From Ananas comosus (Eukaryota; Streptophyta; Magnoliopsida; Poales; Bromeliaceae), in assembly GCF_001540865.1 (NCBI RefSeq), contig NC_033631.1, positions 1,219,532-1,283,531 on the forward strand: a DNA stretch of 64,000 bases, in the 5' to 3' direction. Under the pieces are notes generated by a model, which saw only the letters and a list, made by a program, of their open reading frames with translations, did no database searches and was not told where the DNA came from. Shown in pieces: positions 56,638 to 64,000 of this stretch (its first letter is position 1; every line of letters begins with the position of its first letter). Both the position numbers and the translations under genes were made by a program.

Positions 56638-57276
56638 TTAAAAAGCTCTGTGATACAGATCCTGGAGCTTCTTCCATGAATCCTCCCTCTGCATCTTCAG
56701 CTGCTTGTAGAAGTCCCCGATGAACGTCTCGGCTTTCGCAAAAAGCTCTTGCTTCTCCGCCTCCAAATCCTTCCACTCCTCTTCTTCCTCTTCCTTCTCC
56801 GCCTCACCATCCTCCGGTTCGAACGAGCTGATAAAGAAGAGGCTCGGTCTCGAGGGGCACCTCTTGAGCCCATCCACCCTCTTCCCAACCTTCTCCTTCG
56901 CTACGGGCTTCATAGACACGATACTGCTCGTTTGCGTACTGGCTTTGTCTGCACCTGCCTTTATACAGTTAGATACGAAATTCTCAATCTTTGAAATATG
57001 CGTTGAAGCAGTCGAATCGCTCCTCGTATTATGAGGACTACTACAACTAGTCCCCAAGTTTATAGGAGTAGGGGCGGCGGTTGGTTTCTTCTCATTGCAG
57101 GGACCAGAGGCCGCTCTGAGGACGCCTGCCTCGACCCCCAGAGCGACGATGAGGATGTTAAGGATGAAGTAGAGGTATGAAGGCCTTAGAGAGGAGGAGA
57201 TGAAGGGGGTGAGGAGGAGTAAGAGGAGGAGCAAGGCCACTTTGGCTAGTTGAGAGAAGGGTGGGAGCTTCTCCAT
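56638..57276 (-). CDS. DUF4408/DUF761-type plant protein
   Basis: The intronless frame has 212 residues. Two hydrophobic stretches (about 13-28, VALLLLLLLLTPFIS; and 34-54, SYLYFILNILIVALGVEAGV) form the DUF4408-like N-terminal membrane part. The middle is Ser/Thr-rich and probably disordered. An acidic run of Glu (about 160-170) precedes a C-terminal DUF761 motif (FIGDFYKQLKMQREDSWKKL, then QDLYHRAF). This layout is typical of a large plant family sometimes called cotton-fibre expressed proteins; their function is largely unknown. ATG 57274-57276 is the first in frame. A TATA-like CTATATATAC lies 102-111 bases upstream. There are no signs of decay. Confidence 0.88.
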   Translation of the reverse strand: MEKLPPFSQLAKVALLLLLLLLTPFISSSLRPSYLYFILNILIVALGVEAGVLRAASGPCNEKKPTAAPTPINLGTSCSSPHNTRSDSTASTHISKIENFVSNCIKAGADKASTQTSSIVSMKPVAKEKVGKRVDGLKRCPSRPSLFFISSFEPEDGEAEKEEEEEEWKDLEAEKQELFAKAETFIGDFYKQLKMQREDSWKKLQDLYHRAF

Positions 57277-57286
57277 AACTATATGA

Positions 57287-57363
57287 GGAACTTAACTATA
57301 GGAGGGGTGTGGTAAGAATAGTATAGGAACTTAACTATAGGAGGGGTGTGGTAAGAATAGTGG
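57287..57363 (-). repeat. 39-bp tandem duplication just upstream of the DUF761 gene ATG
   Basis: GGAACTTAACTATAGGAGGG and the following GTGTGGTAAGAATAGT occur twice with a 39-base period immediately upstream of the start codon. The two copies are nearly identical, so the event is recent. It lies in the leader, between the ATG and the TATA box. Confidence 0.85.
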
Positions 57364-57377
57364 AGGGCCCTAGCCAT

Positions 57378-57387
57378 GTATATATAG
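57378..57387 (-). promoter_or_regulatory. TATA box-like CTATATATAC of DUF761 gene
   Basis: On the minus strand, CTATATATAC lies about 100 bases before the start codon, with the 39-bp duplication between them. The position fits a leader of about 70 bases. Confidence 0.6.
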
Positions 57388-57605
57388 AGTTGGAATGTAG
57401 AATAATATATTCTACTTTTTGTGGGTTTTAGATAAGGTCATACTCCTACTAGGATTGGATGTTGGAGAAATTTTTGCCTGCACCTGGTGTGTAAGTACAT
57501 ATTTCATACACCACACTGCTATATTCTTTAGGATAAAGATCTCAATATAAAAATCTATCTCCTTTGATTTGTTTTGTAACATTCCAAATCCTTACATATA
57601 AAAAA

Positions 57606-58108
57606 GGGGCAATTACTTATATATTCCTGAAAAATTTCCGACTTTCTGATTTACCCCTCTTAGAAGGCTAATATTGAAAATACCTTTTTTACGTTCTAAT
57701 CTATTTCTAATATACTACTAGAGTTAAACTGTTAATGAACTCTATTATCTCTATAAAATTATTATTTTGCTCTTTCAAATATATCCTTCTACTATCATTG
57801 ACTTTTCTTATTTGCCCTTAAGTTAGGGGCACAAAAAATATTTTGCTTTTTGGTCTTTTTAAATATACTCTTCTACCATCACCAATATTTCTTATTTGCC
57901 CTTAAGTTAAGGACAAAAGTGATATTTTAATTTTTTTTTAACTGTAGTAGATATTTAACTCACGTTTAACCCAAATTACCTTATCGGGTGGTAACTGCAG
58001 CAGTATTTTGGAATAACGGAGGAACGTATCAGGGGTATATTAGAAAGAAAACAAGTAGAGGTAAATGAGATGTTTCCGAAGTTTCGAGAGGTATATAGGC
58101 AATTATCC
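57606..58108. mobile_element. Mutator-like MITE family B, copy 2 (503 bp, 10-bp TSD)
   Basis: The ends are GGGGCAATTACTTATATATT and, reverse complemented, GGATAATTGCCTATATACC. A perfect 10-base repeat ATATAAAAAA flanks it (57596-57605 and 58109-58118). It is similar in full length to 25504-26009, including TTATTTGCCCTTAAGTTAGG and GGAATAACGGAGGAAC. It has no coding capacity. Confidence 0.85.
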
Positions 58109-58118
58109 ATATAAAAAA

Positions 58119-59535
58119 TTATAAATTTTGGATTTTGATTTCTTATGAATCCAACAATGATACATTCTCTACCGGTAATAATTGGGACTATTTGATACCG
58201 AGTTCATTAGTTCTCATGATATTCAATTTTTTTGCAAGTAAGTAATTTAAATGTTATAAATCATATCTATTGTCTTATGTTTTGATTTAACATTATTAAT
58301 CATCACAGTATAATACTGTAGTGGATATATTGTACTTATACAACTGGTGCAGAGAGTGATTTCTCCGTAAATTAGGGCTTTTCTTGGTCGGCAATATTGC
58401 ATGTTACCTCTACATCCAAAAGTGCATTTAGAGCTTACATCCTCTCTATGGGACTATGTATCTTTAATGCTGGTCTCATAATACATTCCTTTTTCAATAC
58501 TAAAAATCCAAGAATTTTTAGATCCCTTGGATTGAGGGCTATAAATCATGCATACACCCTATTTTAAGGTATACAAGAAGCTTTTTTTTTTTTTTTTAAT
58601 AATAAAAATTCATTAAAGTGTCAAATTTTTTTGAATAGGTTGGATATAAAATTTATACTCAATTTTGGGTGGCGCATACTCCAGCATTTCTCTTGCACTA
58701 ATTATATCTGTACATCCATAATATATGCGTAAACTGTACATACTAACTTTTTTTTTATATCCAGCATTCAAAAACTTTAGACCCTCACATCCCAGACTGT
58801 AAGATGTATACCCCTTTTTGTTGCTATACAGCTAGCATCCCAGCCTTTTTATAGCTAGGATTCACCGATGAAAAATTTTAAACCGCTCACATCCAAGAAT
58901 ATAAGTAAATTTTAAACCTCTCGCATCCAAGAATGTAAGTTGTATGCCCCCCTCTATATTTGGGATACAGCTAGCAATTTTCTTTCTGTTTCTATTTTGG
59001 AGATACTTGATTGTTGTTACATGCTAGTACACATGCTGTGCTTTTTTAGCAGAGAGTGAGAGAGAGGGGACAAGTGCATGGGGATCAATTTTGTGATAAG
59101 GTCGGCTGAGAATATTCCCTTCTTTTTGCAACAATGTTGACAACCAAATAGATCATAGGTGGGGCAAAGGTGAAGACCTGTTAGGATCTTTGTTCCCTCT
59201 CTGAGGCTAAAAAATTTGGCTAAAATTTGTTGCCTACACTCAGGTACACTGCACACCCAATTTATTATGATAATTTATATTTTGAAATTAAAATCTAATT
59301 TGGCTGATGCAATCTACAGATCACCTAATAATAATAATAAAAAAATTACAAGACCAATAGTTTCAAAAACCAATAGTATAAATGCATATTGCCAAGTTGG
59401 TAAGATGTAAGTTCTCGAAATTTTATAATTTTTAATATATATATATATAAGCTTTTTGAATGTTATGAACACGGCCAATAAATTAAGTTCTGATTTTGAA
59501 ACCTTTATTTTAAGATTTTTAGAAGGAAAAATGCT
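58119..59535. other. AT-rich intergenic
   Basis: No gene is supported. A phrase like TTAGATCCCTTGGATTG / CCTCACATCCCAGA / CCGCTCACATCCAAGAA recurs loosely at 58530-58930 with TGTATGCCCC phrases, hinting at an old repeat. Confidence 0.4.
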
Positions 59536-59592
59536 ACCTCTCTCTCTCTCTATATATATATATATATGTGTGTGCGCGCGCCCGCGCGCATC
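59536..59592. repeat. Compound TC/TA/TG/CG microsatellite
   Basis: (TC)n passes into (TA)n, then TGTGTGTG and finally CGCGCGCCCGCGCG within about 55 bases. The alternating purine-pyrimidine end could adopt Z-DNA. Confidence 0.85.
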
Positions 59593-59696
59593 TCACTTGT
59601 CTTAGGATTTACTAACTTCTTGTGTTGGAAAAAAAATGGTAAGACTAGTGAGAAAATAATGACGATTGCATGAGTGGAGTGTGAAATTTACATTTA

Positions 59697-60258
59697 GAGC
59701 TTGTTTGGTTCATGATTGAAATGAGAATGAGAAATAAATTGGTTGTGTTAGAATGAGAAATGGAATGACGAATTATTCAAAAATATTTAGTTTAGTATTA
59801 GAATGAAAATTAAAATGTACAGTTAGAACGCCTAGGATTTTGAGAGAGGGAGACGAGAGTGACGAAGACAAAAGATGGATATGTGTTTGCGAGAGAAGGC
59901 TCTTAGTGGTTTATTGTAGAATGAGTTAGAATGAGTCAATTCAGGACAAAATTAAGTTGGGCTATAAATGGATTGGATCTTTTCCATTCCAGAATAGATA
60001 TCAAAATTGGACTCTAATTTTTGTAAAACAAGCAACTATGGAATCAGTAAATTCCATTCTGATTTCATTACTTTTGTGAAAGAACGCATTGAGTGGTTTA
60101 TTCAGGAATTGGTCAAGTCGGAATTCAAAGTCGAATTGAATAATAACCATTTCAGGGTGGGAATCAAAATCGGACTCCGATTCCTAGAAAACAAATAACT
60201 ATCGGAATCGATGAATTCTATTCCAATTTCAGAGTCTAAAATATCCAAACAAGCCCGT
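59697..60258. mobile_element. Tourist-like (PIF/Harbinger) MITE
   Basis: The left end GAGCTTGTTTGGTTCATGAT and the right end (reverse complement GGGCTTGTTTGGATATTTTA) carry the GGGCTTGTTTGG signature of Tourist-type MITEs. Internal inverted segments (ATTGGAATAGAATTC / GAATTTACTGATTCC type) are present. A clear 3-base TSD was not found. Confidence 0.65.
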
Positions 60259-60282
60259 AGTCTCTAAGCATATAGGTAGCAT

Positions 60283-60283
<1 letters not shown>

Positions 60284-60361
<78 letters not shown>
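60284..60361. repeat. (TA)n(GA)n compound microsatellite
   Basis: About 20 bases of TA are followed by about 56 bases of GA. It directly abuts the next MITE copy. Confidence 0.95.
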
Positions 60362-60363
<2 letters not shown>

Positions 60364-60610
60364 GGACTGGGCTACTATTAGTAGCAAAATTCCATTATTG
60401 CTACCAGTTTTTTTGCCTTTGAATCAACTCTTTTCATTATTTCCAACCATTGGATTAAATACTATAACCCAGTGGGGACCACTCAACCCTAGGGGACCAC
60501 TCAACTCTAACCGACTAATATCATCCTGACCCTACAATTTTTCATCCCAGGGTTAAAAACTTGATAGTAAAAAAAACGTTTTTACTATTAATAAGTATTC
60601 ACCTAATTCT
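60362..60610. mobile_element. TA-microsatellite MITE, copy 5 (diverged)
   Basis: It starts TTGGACTGGGCTACTATTAG and ends TACTATTAATAAGTATTCACC, with CTCAACCCTAGGGGACCAC inside. Microsatellite lies on both sides. It is more diverged than copies 1-4. Confidence 0.7.
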
Positions 60611-60644
60611 ATATGATATATATATATATATAATAGAGTGAGGC

Positions 60645-61182
60645 GTACTATCTATCGAAGCACGGAGCCTCGCTGCTTCCAGCTCGTTCTCCGAGTTGCG
60701 ACTTGTTCGAATCGTCGATCGCATCCGTTAAACTGATCTAGAAAAGTAATTTGCGAGTTACCTAAAAATAAATTTTTATATTTTTCGATATGCATCTTGC
60801 CTAGTATCGAATAGGCTCAAAATCAGCAAATTTCAATGGGCCTAGTAGCCGTTTTGCAAGTTTAATGGTAGAAATATCCAAATCATGTGACAATTTTGAT
60901 AAAAATTTTTTATACTATAAAAATAGATCAATATCTTTGATTTAAAATTTTAATGTCAATTCATTTTACATTTGTAAGATTTTTATTTTCAGGCCGTTGA
61001 TTTTGAGCCCCTTCGTTCACTAGGCAAATGATATCGTAAAATCATATAAATTTATTTTCTAGGTACTTCAAATACTCTAGATCAAGTTTAATGAGCCGAT
61101 CAAACGAGTTCGAAAGTCGCAACATCGAAAACAGAGCTGGAAGCACGGAAGACTCCGTGCTTCCGATAGCATAGTAGCCTCA

Positions 61183-61187
<5 letters not shown>
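60645..61187. mobile_element. Foldback element family C, copy 2
   Basis: The ends are GAGTGAGGCGTACTATCTATC and, reverse complemented, GAGTGAGGCTACTATGCTATC; the next bases (GAAGCACGGAG) match the 27140-27659 element. The long inner arms are shared with that copy (TTTTGAGCC, ACTAGGCAAATGATATCG). (TA)n runs lie on both sides. The outer GAGTGAGGC part is absent from the other copy. Confidence 0.7.
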
Positions 61188-61218
<31 letters not shown>

Positions 61219-61743
61219 ATAATTTGGTGTATAAGATGTAGTTTTATACCCGGTGCATGCAATAATTTCCCATCTAAAATGGTTTCCCACCACTTGGCGT
61301 TAGTGGAATTTTGGACCCCCACTCTTTGCATATGCTTTTTATTTTTTATTTTTTATTTCGTGTTTGTTTTTCGATGTGAAGGACGTAGGGCTTATTCTCT
61401 CTTTTTTGAGACACATTTCTACGGTGACAAATTTTCAATGGCAAACATAATTTTATATTTTTACTTTTTTTTTTTGTTAAATGAAAAAAAATTTAGTACT
61501 ATTTTATCTTAATTAGAGGTCGAGTTTGGATCATTTCGGGTCCCCGGCCACTTTGTGGCTTGAGTTGTTTTGTGTTTTGCCTTTTTTTTTTTTTTTGGTG
61601 CATTATCCTTCATTCCATCTCAATTTCTTTTAAGCTATATAATTTAATATAGTGAATATAAATATTCAAAACACTCTATAATAACTTAAGATTTTGAAGA
61701 ATAACGATTATTTCACATAATTTACATGATATCAAAATAAATG
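61188..61743. other. Intergenic, nothing recognised
   Basis: A (TA)n run is followed by T-rich sequence with several homopolymers. No gene or element was recognised. Confidence 0.5.
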
Positions 61744-62050
61744 ATACTGTGTACGAGTCCTATCAGGCTCTTAATATTATTAATATATTTTTTTAGAGAA
61801 GTACGGTCTCAGATACTGAGTTGAATCCTATCAGACTCCTATTACTATTGATTTTCTCTTTAGAGAACAACATATCTGAGTTCTATCAGGCTCCCAATAT
61901 TATTGTTGCCTCTTTGGAGAATAACGGTCCGAGGTACTGAGTTTGACTCCTATCATTTTTCTAACATTATTAATTTCCTCTTTAAAGGTCAACGGTATGA
62001 AGTATTGAGTTCGAGTCTTTTGATTTTCTCTTTGGAGAACAACAATTAAT
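61744..62050. repeat. Minisatellite, ~65-75-bp units, four to five copies
   Basis: Units read approximately GAGTCCTATCAGGCTC, TATTATTAAT, TCCTCTTTGGAGAA and AACGGTCTGAGGTACTGA. They are diverged and vary in length by several bases. They are not in a recognised gene. Confidence 0.75.
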
Positions 62051-62591
62051 TGTTTCATATAATTCAAGTGTACAATCATTTTATGAAGTGAATTTTTAGC
62101 ACCATTTTTTATTTTTTTTACTTTGATTCACATATTATCCTCTCTAATCATAAGAGACCAAATCTATGAAACTTAGAGGTACCAAAAATATAGTACTATT
62201 TAAAATTTAATTAATCAACTAGGCTTTTTTTGTGTTCCCCTTTTTTCAGTTTAATTTTGAAATATGACTTTTCTCTTTCTCGATCCTCGTATAAGAAAAG
62301 CTTTTCTACTTTATAAAAGCTCCGTAGTCAAGCATCTTTCTCTTCTAGCTTAGTTCCCTCCTGTTTCTCTCACTAAACAGTATAAGGATAGGGTTCAAGA
62401 AAAAAAGAAGAAGAAGAAGAAGAAAAAAAGAATAAAAAGTGTCATGAACACATTGACAACCAATGACTAGGGATTTGTTATATACTACCATTGTGTTCAT
62501 AACCTTTTCTTTTATTCCTTCTTTTCTCCCCCCTTATTCTTATCCACAGTAGAGCAGGATTTGAGATGAGTTGAAAACATGATAGAAAAGA
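62051..62591. other. Intergenic
   Basis: No gene is supported. A short (AAG)n run lies at 62405-62425. Confidence 0.45.
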
Positions 62592-63253
62592 GGCTAAATT
62601 ACAAAGAATTTCTCTCTCAAAATTCAAATTTTTTTTTATTTTTCCTCTGTCATTAAAAACCCACATTTTGTCCCCTTAAAAAATAAAAAATATTCACAGG
62701 AGGGTACGGTATTAACTATGATGACAAAGTAACCAAATTGTCCCTCATCTTCTTCGTTTCCTCTCCAATCCTGCTCATCCACAGCCTCTCCTTCACTATC
62801 CTTCGCGCCTCCCTCGACTCCTGCTTTGACTCCGTTTTCTCCACATGCTCCCTCGCTCTTCCAGCACCCTCGCCGCTTATCTATTTAGGCGACTGTAGGG
62901 AAGAGATCAGGGTGGGCATGGACGAAGATGTGGGCGAGGGCGAGGTTGAGGCGGTGTAGGGCAAGGATGTGTGTGTGGGGGTATGGATAGAGGGTTAGGC
63001 GAGGGCGAGGCGGCGGAGGAGGGCGAGGCGGTGCGATCGAGAGCATCGGTGAGGAAGGAAGAGGCGCATCCGAAAGTATTTTGGATATAAAAAATAAATA
63101 ATAATAAAATATAAACGAAATTCTTATGGAACACTGACAGCGGGGGCCGAAATAAATATTTCTCAATTTGTAAGAGGGCAAAATGTAGGTTTTCAAAAGT
63201 CAAGGGGAGAGTGAAAAAGCGGTATTAACAGAAAAATTTTCTGTAATTTAGCC
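62592..63253. mobile_element. TIR element enclosing a GC-rich insert (possible Pack-type element)
   Basis: The left GGCTAAATTACAAAGAATTT and the right (reverse complement GGCTAAATTACAGAAAATTT) match, and the inverted similarity continues (AAAACCCACATTTTG / AAAACCTACATTTTGC). The flanks TAGAAAAGA and AAAAAAAGA agree at 7 of 9 bases, a weak Mutator-like TSD. Between the arms lies a GC-rich stretch at about 62735-63070 with CTCATCCACAGCCTCTCC and GGCGAGGGCGAGG phrases, unlike the AT-rich arms. It has frames on both strands (62738-62959 plus, 62885-63196 minus) but no recognised domain. This may be captured host DNA. Confidence 0.6.
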
Positions 63254-64000
63254 AAAAAAAGATTTTATCCAAGCTAAAATTTCTTTTGGTCCTTTTCGGT
63301 TCGTGTTATGTAGCATAATTGGTTATCACGACTAGTATTTGACACCTATTTTTTAGATTATTATTCATATTGCATTACTTCGTCTGATTCAGTACAGTAA
63401 TATAATATCGAATTAGTACATATGTAAAATTATTTTGTTTAGCTCATCTTATATATTTTGGTTATTCCGAAAATATCCTTACACATACTTATTTGAAATT
63501 TTAATGCAAACCTTGAAGTTAAGTTTAAATTTAAATTCAGATTTTAATTTTATATAGAAAAATGATAATCTATATTTTTTTATCGCAATCACAATTTTTG
63601 TTTATTTGAATGTTTAGAATTCATGGGTTAGAGAGAGCAAATATTTGAAATTTTCAGGGCTGGACGAAAATTTTAGATTTTTGCATCAATGGAATGACAA
63701 AAAATTCACGATCGGAATGTAGGAGTGGAGAAATAGTCATCTAATTTTAATTTATAAAATATAATTTAAATTTTTAAGTTGAAATTTAATGTCGTGAATA
63801 TAAAATTTTGACAATTTTATTGAAAAAAAGTATATTTTTATATGCTTTTGTTCTCTTAATAACAGCTTATTAATACTTTTTGATCTTGTCACCAATAAGC
63901 CTCATAGATGTTTATTATAAGAACAACTCCTGAGAACATATTCAATCTATCAAATTTGAGTTGTAAAAGAAAATAAAAGCATAAGTGTAAATAAATAAGA
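63254..64000. other. AT-rich intergenic to window end
   Basis: No gene, tandem array or element ends were recognised. Confidence 0.5.

Overview
The window reads as nuclear DNA of a flowering plant, most likely a monocot. Genes have many introns with GT-AG borders. Several first exons are strikingly GC-rich (UFD1-like, GT14-like and DUF212 genes) and sit in AT-rich flanks full of MITEs and microsatellites. The NLR is of the RPM1-like CC-NB-ARC-LRR type. I cannot name the species from sequence alone. There are no bacterial features, CRISPR arrays or recognisable RNA genes.

Layout: (1) 1-3.9 kb is a mosaic of broken gene pieces: a rearranged methylcrotonoyl-CoA carboxylase alpha fragment (minus), one copy of a 1.1-kb dispersed repeat, a copy of the 3' flank of the NLR, and an orphan first exon resembling the chloroplast RAP-domain protein (minus). 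(2) 5.3-10.9 kb: a foldback element, then a nearly complete NLR with one in-frame TAG, then a 3' flank with an N-joined direct duplication. (3) 12.8-17.1 kb: a complete UFD1-family gene with C-terminal zinc fingers (minus), whose intron 1 holds the second copy of the 1.1-kb repeat. (4) 17.2-30.2 kb has no supported gene; it is a dense layer of non-autonomous DNA transposons, many with clear terminal inverted repeats and target-site duplications (TSDs). (5) 30.4-37.0 kb: a ten-exon GT14-like (Core-2/I-branching, DUF266-type) glycosyltransferase gene (plus) whose N-terminal frame is interrupted. (6) 37-42.2 kb: more foldback elements. (7) 42.3-49.0 kb: a five-exon DUF212 gene (acid phosphatase/vanadium haloperoxidase-related, plus) with a 1.1-kb element in intron 3. 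(8) 49.9-54.2 kb: a composite block of at least five tandem-repeat families ending in an LTR-like sequence. (9) 56.6-57.3 kb: an intronless DUF4408/DUF761-type gene (minus). (10) 57.6-64 kb: more TIR elements, microsatellites and a minisatellite.

The genes do not form a pathway; this is an ordinary plant gene-plus-repeat landscape. The best leads are the transposon families, especially foldback elements built from palindromic GGTGAATCATTCACC modules, the multi-family tandem block, the gene-fragment mosaic at the left end, and the single nonsense codon in the NLR. Every N in the window joins two near-identical sequences, which points to assembly joins. All TSDs, inverted repeats and exon borders were read by eye and not computed.
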